From Gracilaria gracilis (taxonomy: Eukaryota > Rhodophyta > Florideophyceae > Gracilariales > Gracilariaceae), in the NCBI GenBank assembly GCA_030374805.1, contig JARGSG010000003.1:186001-250000 (forward strand): DNA of 64,000 nucleotides, written 5' to 3'. The notes beneath the pieces were generated by a model. That model saw only the letters and a list, made by a program, of their open reading frames with translations, did no database searches and was not told the DNA's origin. Position numbers and translations under genes: made by a program. This document shows, in pieces, positions 10,865 through 20,872 of the stretch (its first letter is position 1; every line of letters starts with the position of its first letter).

Positions 10865-12034
10865 ATGCAGTCACCGGCGCAGCACAAGACCATTGCCGTT
10901 GTAGGCGCCGGCATCATCGGCGCCTCCGTCGCGTACCAGCTCGCGTTGCACGGCCAGCCCGTCACCGTCTTTGAGCAATGTCACCCCGCGTGCGCCGCGT
11001 CCGGGAAGAGCGCCGGCTTTCTCGCCAAGGACTGGTGTGATACGTCGCCGCTCAAACATCTGGCGCATCCGTCCTTCGAGATGCACAGAACGTATCAGCA
11101 GTGCTTGCAACAGCCCATTCATTATCGACCTTTGCAGTCGTACTCCGTCTCACTTACCAATTGTACGGCGCCGCAGTTGAGGAATGCGCCCAGACCGCCC
11201 GCGCTTGATTGGCTTAATGGACGAGCTACCGTGCTCAATGGCGCTCATCAATTAGGTTCAACCGACACCAACGCACAGGTTTTGCCGTCCGCCCTTACAA
11301 CCGCCCTGCTAGCGCATGCGCAAGACGCTGTCGGCACCCAACTTATTCTCTCACGTGTCACCGATATCCAAAGACACTCTTCTTCCACCTCCTCCGCCCC
11401 GCTGTGGAAAATAACCACTCAAAACAGTCAGCCCGACCTGCTTTTCGACATCGTCATCCTTGCCATGGGTCCATGGACTCAAACCGCACGCAAGTGGTTC
11501 CCACAGCTGCCACAAGTGTCTGCTCACAAGGCCGCAAGTCTTATCATTCCTATCACCAACCTTCCACCCACAGCGCTCTTCACCGAGTTCATCACGCCCA
11601 ACCACGAAACGCGTACCATTGAGGCGTACCCACGAACGGACGAACTGTACATTTGCCAAACCGCTATTGCAGAGCCGCTTCCGGACGACCCGTCCACCGC
11701 GCGCGCAGACCCGCGCGATATCGATTCACTGCACAATTTCGCAAAGGTGCTCAACAAAGACCTCGCGCTCGCGGCTTCTAAACGTCACACACACCGCACT
11801 CAGGCGTGTTGGTTGCCTGTGAGTCAGGATGGCCTCCCGTTCATCGGTGCTGTAAGCGACACCGACAAGTCCGTTCTTGTGGCTACTGCGCACGCGTGCT
11901 GGGGTATTCTCAACTCGCCCGCTACGGCGAAAGCAATAGCGGAACTGGTTATGCATGGCCGTACCATTTCAGTGGACATTCGTGCCTTTGATCCCTCGCG
12001 CTTCTCGTCCCGCGAAGAGAACGGTCATACGTGA
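10865..12034 (+). CDS. FAD-dependent oxidoreductase (DAO family)
   Basis: 389 aa from the ATG at 10865. The N-terminus is a Rossmann FAD-binding motif, IAVVGAGIIGASVAYQLA (GxGxxG) followed by VTVFEQ, where the Glu binds the ribose. CAASGKSAGFLAKDWCD and the late LPFIGAV / VLVATAHACWGILNSPA segments fit the DAO (D-amino-acid oxidase-like) fold, closest in feel to the yeast Tda3 / FOXRED-like branch of putative flavin oxidoreductases. The frame extends about 108 codons upstream to an ATG at 10541, but that stretch is Ser/Arg/Ala-rich low complexity without a convincing presequence, so I take the ATG just before the flavin motif. Substrate unknown. No intron. Confidence 0.75.
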   Translation: MQSPAQHKTIAVVGAGIIGASVAYQLALHGQPVTVFEQCHPACAASGKSAGFLAKDWCDTSPLKHLAHPSFEMHRTYQQCLQQPIHYRPLQSYSVSLTNCTAPQLRNAPRPPALDWLNGRATVLNGAHQLGSTDTNAQVLPSALTTALLAHAQDAVGTQLILSRVTDIQRHSSSTSSAPLWKITTQNSQPDLLFDIVILAMGPWTQTARKWFPQLPQVSAHKAASLIIPITNLPPTALFTEFITPNHETRTIEAYPRTDELYICQTAIAEPLPDDPSTARADPRDIDSLHNFAKVLNKDLALAASKRHTHRTQACWLPVSQDGLPFIGAVSDTDKSVLVATAHACWGILNSPATAKAIAELVMHGRTISVDIRAFDPSRFSSREENGHT

Positions 12035-13896
12035 AATCTCAGAGGAGCGATTTGTTTGCTTCGCGCGGTACCGGGCGCTTCCAGAGCTTACGCTAAGCTG
12101 TATGAGTACGTACATTTACATTGTTCCCTCATCGATATGTCCCACACCACTTTTGCTCCGTTCACCGCCCTCCACTGTGTGTCGTCCATGGGTTGGTTTC
12201 CACGCGGTCATGTTTCTTTTTGTTTTCGCTTGGGTGTTAACGAACGCTCGTGTAGAAGACTAACCTATTCGGATCACTTAGACTTCTCCATGTTAGTCAG
12301 CTTGAAAGAAGCTGGGAAATCCAGAACGAGCACTCGAATAATAACTGTCCGTAGTAAATATCCGTGGCCGCTATCCACAGCATGAAGACCAACGCGTGGA
12401 GAGCGACAAGCGGTCTCTTTCATCGGATAAGCGCCACAAAATCCTCGTTGGAACAGACAAAACCGGGCATGAGCCTCGCAATCTCTCCGAGTATTTCCGA
12501 CCCGTCTCAGTCTATCATGAGAGAGGTTTGTTTATGTACACACTCCAACTTTTGTCGTGGTGAGCGGATTTCGTATTTGCTAGGCGTAGAGTGGCATGCT
12601 CTTGCATGAATTGAGGAGCAGACGCCATTCTCTACGTAGAGAGAGGCGGGCAACAAGGCACTACTTGTTCGTACACATGCGTAGACGTTCCAGCACGAGA
12701 CAGGGTGGCCACGGAGATCATTTGGAGAAAATGTGGTATCAGAGTGATCATCAGGATCGTCGCGAGCTTCCATGCTCTTGACATCATATCTAGCTGTAGC
12801 GCATAGCGCTGCCCATTCATTTGAAGCGTCTGTCTCCTGTAGTGGCATCATGCCAATAGAAACCGAGAGGGCATACAGGTAGAAAGTCTTGAAATAAGGT
12901 AGTTAGGTTTAGAAAAAGGACTCTTTGGAAACTACAACAGAGAGCAGGTTTCATGGCTTCTACATAAGTTACTATTACTAGGGCGCCACACATGCCACAA
13001 TGTGCGCGATCCGATGTCTCCGTAGTGCTTTTTGCGATCTAGCGATCAACACAACGTAACTCACGGCGATGTTGTCGTCGTTGGGCGGGTTCAACATCTC
13101 CTTGGGCCACGGCTTGGTAAAACGACGTCAGCGGAATACAGAAGCGTGCTCAAATGAGACCCTTAGCGAGCAGCACGTATATTCATCATGACCATGACGG
13201 CCCGAGATTGGTCTCGCGGGAAAGCTATTCAAGCACGCTCATGGAAGTATTGAATTTCTGAATTATTGCGCATTCAGCAATGCTGACGAAGCAGCCAAGC
13301 AAAATGGTAGGCGCGTGCGAGAGGCCGTTGTTTGAAGAGTGCGGTTTGGCAAGTCACAAGATCTGTGTAAGATACCGCGTTTTTAAAACTTCAGTCGGAG
13401 CACCTTCAATTTGCAGGATTAATCATCTCCACGAATGTGTCACTGTCTTCAGCCTTGCGTCGCGCCAAGAGGGGGCCTCAAACGTACACAAACGATCCGT
13501 GAATACTCTGGTGCATGGCCGATGTTCAAGACACAAAATGAACAAGTCTTGAATTCGATGCGGCCAAACCGCGCAAGAGTATTGTACTCAACGGGTGTGC
13601 TCTGGACTAGAGAGTGTGACAAAGGGGAGGGAGGGAGGGGGGGTTGGGGAAAGGAAAGATTAGACAAACAAGCGCCAACAAGCTTGAAAACCACGAATAA
13701 GTGTCTCTGAACGATCGGATCAGCAGCCGGCTGTGGGCACACGGTTGATGGCAGTGCACATGGCACCGTGCCGCATCTCCGATTTTGAGATATGGTAAAT
13801 TGTACAAAACGGGGTTGACAAAGCTAAACCTGTTCGAGGTGGCGTACCCTGGTTGTTGAGGAGAGTCCATAACCTAGAGTGACCGGAACGTCGCGT
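12035..13896. other. Intergenic region
   Basis: About 1.9 kb of more balanced composition. Small open frames occur (for example on the minus strand at 12507-12851), but none has a recognisable domain and none is supported. A GGGAGG-rich stretch lies near 13625-13650. Confidence 0.45.
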
Positions 13897-15018
13897 TTAT
13901 GAGACGATATACGTGCCACATGGAGTGACGACCAATTGGGCGGCCCTCTCAGGGTGTGGTTGCTTCCTGGCACGTTTAACACGCGGCGGCAGTTGGACAT
14001 GAGCACACTGCGTGTCAACGGCGTTTGATGCGGTTACATGAGCACGTTTAGCAGGGGTATGAGTAGTGAGTTCCGATGGTGGCGTCTGAGCTGAGGAGCG
14101 GGTGACGCAAGGAGGAGCACATGATTCGGAGTGCGACGAGGGCAGGCGACATGTAGCTGGCTTGGCGGTGGAGGTGCGGGTGGCATTGCGGGTGGTGGTG
14201 GCTCGGGTAGGCGGGGTGTTCAACGGGCCGGCATGCGGTAACGGGATATGGCGTGACAGAGCCGGGTGGTTGGAATGCTTGAGGTAGCAGTAGATACAGC
14301 AAAAGCTAAAGTCGTTCTGCAGAGTGCGGTTGCAGGTGAGGCATGCATTGGCGTGCGGGGCGAGTTTGGATTTGGGTTGAGAACGACGATCCAAGTACAC
14401 AACCTTGTTGCTGTTGTTGAGGTAGCTCTGGATTGGTGATATGTCCATGAGAGCGTTCATCTCGCGCGTGGGAACAACGTGGTGGTACATATAGCGTGAG
14501 ACGTGCAGAATGGTACATGGTGAGTTTGGTGGGTTATTGGATTGGTTAGCGGTGTTTGGTGCGTTGCGTCTGAGTGAGGGGCATGCGGATGTGGACGAAC
14601 GGCTGGAAGCACACGGATGAGATTGACGTTGACAGTATTGGCACATGACCTGCGCATGTGAGACGCAAAAGATGTTGTGCTCACTCTTGCGCGCCGGGGC
14701 GTGTATTGGACACGGCTTGTAGAAGTGGGCCGACAAGAGCGAGGACAGCCAGGCTTGCGGTGGCGGGGAGGGCAACGACGCGGTGGAGGCGGTGAGCAGC
14801 GACGATGAGGACGGCGGCGATGGATGGGCGGCAGCAGTAGGCTCGCGGCGGCAGCACGGGGCGGAGTCGGGCGAGTGGGCGACGGCAGAGGGCGGAGGAC
14901 AGGTGTGGGACGAGGAGGCGGAGTAGGTGGCGGGAGATGGGGCGTCGGTGGACAGACTGAAGTTGGGGTGATGGGCGCATTGGGCGTGCTGCACGCAGCG
15001 TGGACTGGTAAGCTGCAT
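13897..15018 (-). CDS. PLATZ-type zinc-dependent DNA-binding protein
   Basis: 373 aa from the ATG at 15018. After a Ser/Pro-rich N-terminus (residues about 1-95) comes a PLATZ domain: AWLSSLLSAHFYKPCPIH, then a Cys/His series (ENN-type FCVSHAQVMCQYCQRQSHP), then RYMYHHVVPTREMNALMDIS, IQSYLNNSNKVVYLDRRSQP and CLTCNRTLQNDFSFCCIYC. This is the order of conserved blocks in PLATZ proteins, described first in plants as binders of A/T-rich DNA. The C-terminal tail is basic with a possible NLS (RVKRARKQ). The frame runs open upstream to 16563 through GGA and CG repeats, which I treat as artefact; the true start could be slightly different. It lies on the edge of the most GC-rich part of the window. 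Confidence 0.78.
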   Translation of the reverse strand: MQLTSPRCVQHAQCAHHPNFSLSTDAPSPATYSASSSHTCPPPSAVAHSPDSAPCCRREPTAAAHPSPPSSSSLLTASTASLPSPPPQAWLSSLLSAHFYKPCPIHAPARKSEHNIFCVSHAQVMCQYCQRQSHPCASSRSSTSACPSLRRNAPNTANQSNNPPNSPCTILHVSRYMYHHVVPTREMNALMDISPIQSYLNNSNKVVYLDRRSQPKSKLAPHANACLTCNRTLQNDFSFCCIYCYLKHSNHPALSRHIPLPHAGPLNTPPTRATTTRNATRTSTAKPATCRLPSSHSESCAPPCVTRSSAQTPPSELTTHTPAKRAHVTASNAVDTQCAHVQLPPRVKRARKQPHPERAAQLVVTPCGTYIVS

Positions 15019-17155
15019 GGTGAGGTGGAGGAGGGGGGAGGTGGAGGTGGAGGATGGGGGAGGTGGAGATATAGGATGGGGGGAGGTGGAGGAGGAGGAG
15101 GAGGAGGAGGAGGAAGAGGAGGAGGTGTGGGGTGGTGGTGGTAGTGGTGGGGGAGGTGGCGAACGGAGGAGGAAGGAACGACGATGAGGATGGGGAGGGG
15201 GGTTGGTGCGAAAAGAAACGAAGCGCGGCAAAAGTACAGAAGCGAAGAGAAAGCGGCGCGCGGGAGCTGCACGAGACGACGGGGAGAGGGACAAGGGCAA
15301 GAACAGAAGCGACGCGAAGCGCAGCGCAGGCGGTGCACAATTAGCGAGCAGCACGCGGCGCAACGCGCACACGATCGCGAGCGCGCGCTCAAAGGCGCGA
15401 CGCGCTGCTTTTTTTTTTTCCACAGCGCGCGCAGCCGCCGCGCACGCGCGCCACGGCTGTGCGAAGCGCGCGCGCGCACCTTCGCGCGTCGCCGCGCCCG
15501 TCGCGCGCGCGCAGACGCGTGCAGCTTCCGGTTCGAAGCGCGCGAGCGCTTCGAGCGCGCGCGCCGCTCGCTGCGCGCGCCTCATAAAGACGCCGCGCGC
15601 GTGGCGCGCGCGTGGCGCCCCCCCCCCCCCCGCGCGCGCGTGCGTTTTTTGGCGGCGTGCCGTTTTGTTTTGCGCGCGAGCCCATTCTGTGCGCGCCGGA
15701 AAGCCGTTGCGCGCGCGCTGTGCGCACGAGCGCGTGCAGCGGCTGCAGTGCGGCCGGCGCGCCTTCCAGCCGCGGCGGCGGCGGCGGCGGCGGGCGGGGG
15801 GGCGGCGGCGAATCAGCTGGCGCGGCGCGGCGCGGCGCGGCGCGGCTGTCGGTAGCGCTGAGGGCTGCGGCGGCGGCGCTCGCGGCGCGCTCTGCGTGGC
15901 GCGTCTACGTAGCGCGGCGTTCCCGCGTCGGCTCGCCGCTGTGGCGCGACGGCGGCTGTATCGCGGCGGCGGCGCGCTGTCATTGGGCGCCTGCGCGCTG
16001 CGGGCGCCGTCGCCACTCGGCGCGCCGTGCACGGCGTGCACCACGGGCGCACGCCGGCGCGCAGTGGCTGCCACGCGTCGTTGCTTGCGCCGCACCGCGC
16101 TTCGCGACGGCTCCGCTGCACGCTCCGTGGCGGCGCCGGCGCCGGCGCCGCCTGCGCGTCCCGCCGTCGCGGCGGCGCGCCGCCGCTGCTGCTGCCGCTG
16201 CTGCTGCCGCTGCTGCCCGCCGCCAAACAGGAGAGCGGCGCTCGATGCGCGCCGCGCGGCTGCATTCGAAACAAGCGCCAGAGCGGCCCATACAGCGGCC
16301 GTACGGCGTACAGCGCGGCGCGCGCGTGTGGTGCGCGTGTGCGTCGGTGAGCAATTGCGCCCGTTTTGTTGGCCTTTGTTCCATGCTCTGGTGCGAATCA
16401 GTTTGACACGCACCGCCCTGCGCGTGGGCGCTATCTCGCACCAACTGCGACTGCATTGCATCTTATGAGATAGAGATGGGCGTGCGCCGGATGCGGCCCC
16501 ATCGAGCTGCGCTACGCGCCTGTCTACCAAGCGTACCGTTGGTACCGTTGTACACATACTCATTCGTGCGTGTACATAGCAAAAAGGCTACGGTACTGTA
16601 TCTACAAGCTGCTGCCACAAAAGCGCTCTGCAATGCCAGTGCCGCCCTCACGTTCACACCCATACACAACCGATATCTACAGTATCAAGTTACAACCAGC
16701 AAGCGCCGCCTTGCAATCGCCGCCGTCAGACACCACCTTCTTGCGCAACCACAAGCGCAGCTCACAGCTGCTTCAAACATCGCCCCCTTTCCCCCCCCGC
16801 CCTCGCCCTCCACATCGTGTGCTCTCTTACAACAATCGTGTCCCTATCGCAATGCGCTCTTCGTATTGGTTGTACTTGCTCCCAAACCAATCCAGTGCCC
16901 CCTCCGTCGCCTGCCTTAACTTATCTGCGCTGTACAAATCATTTGCTGACGCATCGCATCCGCGCTCCCACTCTAAGCCCACCTGCTCCCCCTACTTTCA
17001 TATCCGTCTCGCTTTCCAATCACTCCCAAGCCCTGTAAAAGCCGCGCCCGACCTTCCACTCACCACTCCCATGCCTCACCATCTTCTCCCCCACCTCGTT
17101 TCCCCACCCGCCCACTACCGTCCACTGCCAACTCCCACACCGCCTCATCGTCGTC
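15019..17155. other. Extremely GC-rich island and intergenic region
   Basis: 15.2-16.4 kb is dominated by CG alternation, GGC and CTG/CCG runs, a T run (about 15411-15419) and a 14-C run (about 15618-15631). Long open frames on both strands are compositional. From about 16.6 kb the plus strand becomes C-rich, leading into the next gene; I see no gene there. Confidence 0.55.
15088..15124 (+). repeat. GGA-rich microsatellite
   Basis: A run of GGA units with one AGA variant. It would encode poly-Ser/Pro in the antisense frames upstream of the PLATZ start. Confidence 0.8.
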
Positions 17156-19528
17156 ATGCAAGTTCTTCTCGACCCGGGAGTCGCGCTCAGTGCTGTCGAG
17201 TACGCCTTTCACATTCTGCAGAATGTCAAGCACATGGCTGAGAATCAGCACCAAAACTCATCGCAGTACCAGCAGCTGCTGGTTCGCTTCTGTTCTATCC
17301 GCAACGCCCTCATCTACATCAACCAAAGTGCCCACATCGACCCCAAGTCCCCCATCTGGGGGCACGCCTTCACGCGCATCAAAATGCACTTCGAGAACGT
17401 GTTGTGCGAGCTCAGAACCGTGCGCGACTCCTTGCGCGGCCACACGCTCGCGCGCTACTTGCACGCCGCTGAGGTTCGCGACATGTTGCAAAAGCTCAAC
17501 CAGGACGTGGATGCGCTGCAGAGAGACCTGGACATCCTTGGCTTCTTCTCAATGTCCAACCTGGCAGCCGAGCAGCAGTCGGCACTTGCCGTGCATAACA
17601 TCCACCATGTGCAGCATTCGCTCGCGGCTATGCACTATCAGCTCAACGCAATGGCCACCGATGTCAAGCGCATCTCGCAGCAAGACAGAGCACACCCCGC
17701 CAAACGGGCCGCTCAAATTGAGACGCCGACGCTCAATTCGCTGCTTTCCGGCGAGCTTGGCGAGAAGCTGCTCGCGGAAACCCGCCATCCGCGTGTGCTG
17801 TTGAACACCGTTATGGACACCCGTCAAAAGCTTCAAGCGCAACTGCCCCAAATCCTGCAACACAACTTCTCGGAGGCAGAGAAGGCGTTCATTCTGGACA
17901 AATTTGAAGCCATATGTGGCCGGTGGAGACTGCACCCAGATCAGATATCCGTGTCTGCATCTCAAACACTTGGGCACGATTGGAATCAGGACACGTACAA
18001 AGGCACCGTCACGCTTCGCGACCTGCACCAAAATATCATTCGAACGGCACATGTGTTCGTCAAGTACGTCACGGTTGGAAACTATTCGCCTACTAAACCC
18101 TTGACATTTCTAAAGGAACTGGTGTTACTGCGAGAGCTCAAGCATCCGTGCTTGACCGAGTTTTATGGTGCAGCTTGGCCAGATGATTGTTTTGCTCGCT
18201 CTAAGAACGCAAAGCAAGGTCGAGCCACGATTGTTACCGAACGAATGACGCATAGCCTTCCTTCCGTAATCAGGCAAAGGATAATGAAATCTGAGACCAA
18301 ACGCCTGCTGGTTCTTCGCGACGTGGCAAGCGCCGTGGCTTATCTCCATTCTCGAGGTTTGTTTGGTGTTGATCTCAATCCGGCAAATGTTCTCTTGAGG
18401 ATCGCCAAGGGCGAAATTCTAGGCAGCGCCAAGTTGAATTGTCTATGTCTCGGCAAATCGATAGTGGAGTTTGCAGAGCGGTATGATGGCCAAGGATATC
18501 AAATGGCCGTTGTAGGCAAACGCATTGAATCCGAGAAGAGTTTCAGAGGCACGTCGGAGTCGGACTCCACGTCTGATGGACAAGCAAAGAGTGCAGCGGC
18601 CAATTCCAAAGACGCCTTTCGGTTCGGAGTATTGCTGTGTTTCATGCTCTCGAGCACCCATACACCATTCGGACGCTCTAATCATATTGACGAAATGCTG
18701 TCCCCATCATCGGATATACCTCGTTCTGTGCCGCTGTCATTTTGGACGAGAGGAATCAAAAACTCGTTCTTCCGTGCCTTAGCCAACTTGTGCTTCTCTG
18801 AGGACGAAAGCTGTCGCCCTTCTTTCCATTTCATACATCAGAGTCTCCAAAAGTATATCAACAAAGAAGAACTTCCCGAACTCGACAGCGGGGATAGCGT
18901 CAAAACCTTGTACATGAACGCGAAGAACAGCCTTAACGGAAGAAATGGATGGACAAAGGATGCAAACCTTGCTAAAACCTTCTTTGAACATGCAGCATCC
19001 ATGGGTCACATACCGTCAGCTTTGCAATTGGGACATTGTTATTTCCGTGGCAAAGGCGGGCATTACGATCCGGAGAAGGGCATTCAGAGATACACGGAGG
19101 CCGCCAATGCTGGCTATTCCAGAGCTCAGTATCGTCTTGCGGAGTGCTATTACAACGCAAATGGCGTGAAACGAGACGTTGCCTTGGCGATCGAGATGTA
19201 TCGACGGGCTGCAAGTCAGGGACACTCGTCTGCGCAGCAGAAACTGGACCGCCACCTGGGTCGCGCACAACTTGAACATGCAACTGCTGTTGGTAAATCA
19301 CAAGGTTCGTGGTCCCAGCATGACGCTTTCAGAGATCCAAATGGTATAATGTATCAAGAGCCTCACCTGAAGCAAAATTCAATGGCAGGTGGGCAGTTTG
19401 GTTGTGGCAAATTTGAATGTGCAGGAGCACCGAGAACGACTGGTCCTGTTTTCCACTCTCTTGCTGGCGGGAGTGCGATGGCAACGAATGCGGTCAGTGG
19501 TCTCAAGCAGTTTTGCGCAAACCTGTGA
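17156..19528 (+). CDS. MLKL-like helical bundle + pseudokinase + Sel1 repeats
   Basis: 790 aa, single exon. Residues 1-170 are almost entirely helical and amphipathic (SAVEYAFHILQNVKHMAEN, then FSMSNLAAEQQSALAVH), resembling the N-terminal bundle of MLKL-type and fungal/plant HeLo-like proteins. Residues about 265-565 are a kinase fold: a degenerate glycine loop (LGHDWNQDTYKG), the VAIK-type Lys303 (VFVKYV), an alpha-C Glu321 (FLKELVLLRELKHP) and a catalytic-loop remnant GVDLNPANVLL, which keeps Asp406 and Asn411 but lacks HR. The DFG site reads KLNCLCLG with no Asp, so this is probably a pseudokinase. Residues about 585-700 are two to three Sel1 repeats (AASMGHIPSALQLGHCYFRG, AANAGYSRAQYRLAECYY, AASQGHSSAQ). 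Role unknown: a signalling scaffold or an MLKL-like effector are both inference. Confidence 0.75.
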   Translation: MQVLLDPGVALSAVEYAFHILQNVKHMAENQHQNSSQYQQLLVRFCSIRNALIYINQSAHIDPKSPIWGHAFTRIKMHFENVLCELRTVRDSLRGHTLARYLHAAEVRDMLQKLNQDVDALQRDLDILGFFSMSNLAAEQQSALAVHNIHHVQHSLAAMHYQLNAMATDVKRISQQDRAHPAKRAAQIETPTLNSLLSGELGEKLLAETRHPRVLLNTVMDTRQKLQAQLPQILQHNFSEAEKAFILDKFEAICGRWRLHPDQISVSASQTLGHDWNQDTYKGTVTLRDLHQNIIRTAHVFVKYVTVGNYSPTKPLTFLKELVLLRELKHPCLTEFYGAAWPDDCFARSKNAKQGRATIVTERMTHSLPSVIRQRIMKSETKRLLVLRDVASAVAYLHSRGLFGVDLNPANVLLRIAKGEILGSAKLNCLCLGKSIVEFAERYDGQGYQMAVVGKRIESEKSFRGTSESDSTSDGQAKSAAANSKDAFRFGVLLCFMLSSTHTPFGRSNHIDEMLSPSSDIPRSVPLSFWTRGIKNSFFRALANLCFSEDESCRPSFHFIHQSLQKYINKEELPELDSGDSVKTLYMNAKNSLNGRNGWTKDANLAKTFFEHAASMGHIPSALQLGHCYFRGKGGHYDPEKGIQRYTEAANAGYSRAQYRLAECYYNANGVKRDVALAIEMYRRAASQGHSSAQQKLDRHLGRAQLEHATAVGKSQGSWSQHDAFRDPNGIMYQEPHLKQNSMAGGQFGCGKFECAGAPRTTGPVFHSLAGGSAMATNAVSGLKQFCANL

Positions 19529-19827
19529 GAGATATCGATGTCTCATTCTGCATTGATTTAATCGCTGGGGCCCCGCTTTCCATAGAATTCCTCTCACATT
19601 CTGGGTACAATTGAGGGTGCGAACCTTGAAGCTTGGAATTGTTAGATACCCATGTATTCTGTAATACTACGTGTAGTCGATTTATGATCCTGAGTTCGTC
19701 ATGTATGAAGACTTTGACGAAGTACCTAGTAGAAAGCTGTTTCATACTTTTGTAAAATCGAAGAGTTTCCCTTGTACTTTTTAGTCTTGCTTGCATATCA
19801 CCTAGGCAGAACATATGAAAGAAACCT

Positions 19828-19909
19828 GGGTACTTGGCTTTCTTTGTGAGAGAACGTGTCTTTCAACAGAAACGTTCTGTGCTACGTTGTAATGAAGGTA
19901 GCGCACTCG
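19828..19909 (+). repeat. Dispersed hairpin element, copy A
   Basis: The core GAGAACGTGTCTTTCAACAG followed by AAACGTTCT folds on itself (AGAACGT against ACGTTCT). The ends GGGTACTTGGCTTTC and GTAGCGCAC resemble the terminal inverted repeat GGGTACGCTAGCTT suggested by comparing copies. Confidence 0.65.
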
Positions 19910-19996
19910 TAAAAGAGAGAGAGAGAGAGAACTCGGGTACAAGGCCAAAAGGTTAGCTGAGAGGACACAGATGCGAGACAACCGCTCTTGGAACTT

Positions 19997-20075
19997 CACG
20001 CTAGCTTTCCTCGTGAGAGAGCGTTTCCTTCAACAGAAACGTTCTGCACTTGGTTGGAATTGAGTTAGCATACCC
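19997..20075 (+). repeat. Dispersed hairpin element, copy B
   Basis: CGCTAGCTTTCCTCGTGAGA at the left, the core GAGCGTTTCCTTCAACAG then AAACGTTCT, and TTAGCATACCC at the right. Same order and spacing as copies A and C, 90 bp after copy A. Confidence 0.65.
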
Positions 20076-20872
20076 ACGAAAGATGGCGAGAGAGAACATG
20101 CACAGATTGGAACCCAGTGAATTCAACCCACTCCGCAAGGTCAACGGCCCAGACTTTGCGATGCGTCTCCCAACCAGGAAGTTGCGAACTCAGCACTCAG
20201 AAGTGTGGAAAAAAGAAAGCCATTCATCCCTTTCATGAAATACTGTGTGGTGAGGGATGCCTTGTTTGGTTTCTTGTTCGCAATCGTATCTACTCTTGAT
20301 ACAGTTGCTTCTCAACAAACAAAAGTATGGTGAACATAACGGAGCGACGTGGCAAATGGAAAGTTCTATTCTTTTCTGTTTAAAGATCCTCGTGATGATG
20401 GAGATGGGTAAATCGAGCAAGTCCCATCTTGGGATTTCTTGATGTTCGAGCTCGGCGTCCTGAAGAATTTCATCACTCACGTCAATGGGATGGCATTCTT
20501 TCGGTGAACTTCTGTTCTGCTTTGAAATCCTGAGAAGACTTCAAGGAACGAAAAAATGGGTGCAGAGTCTGCACTGCAGACTGCACTGCAGAGCTCCCAT
20601 GAAAGGGGTATTCTCTTACCTTTATTTTAGAATCAAACTTGGTTTTGGTGCCTCTTCGCTGGCTCTATCACGTTCATCATGCGAGCGGAACCCCGCTCGA
20701 GGCAACGCCGGACACTCCATTTCATTTGTTCGTTCGCAAAGAGACACACTATTGTACAGCTTTCCGTTGCTCCAAACTTCAGTCGCGCCAGCTGAGCAAA
20801 CATCTAAGATGGTCACTGAGCGCCACTAACAGTGGTTCGCTCACCATCGCGAGCTTTTGATCCCTCCGCAGT

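Larger units (their letters stand above)
19529..20872. other. Intergenic region with two hairpin-element copies
   Basis: Holds two direct copies of the dispersed hairpin element (about 19828-19909 and 19997-20075), a GA microsatellite (about 19914-19929) and a 12-bp near-palindromic duplication (CTGCACTGCAGA, about 20570-20593). The last few hundred bases should contain the WDR33/Pfs2 gene promoter. Confidence 0.6.

Noticed and set aside
15019..16563. Very long open frames in the GC-rich island, including the 5' extension of the PLATZ frame and a 421-codon plus-strand frame (15203-16468)
   Set aside because: They translate microsatellites into Ala/Arg/Pro runs, occur in several frames at once and have no domains.
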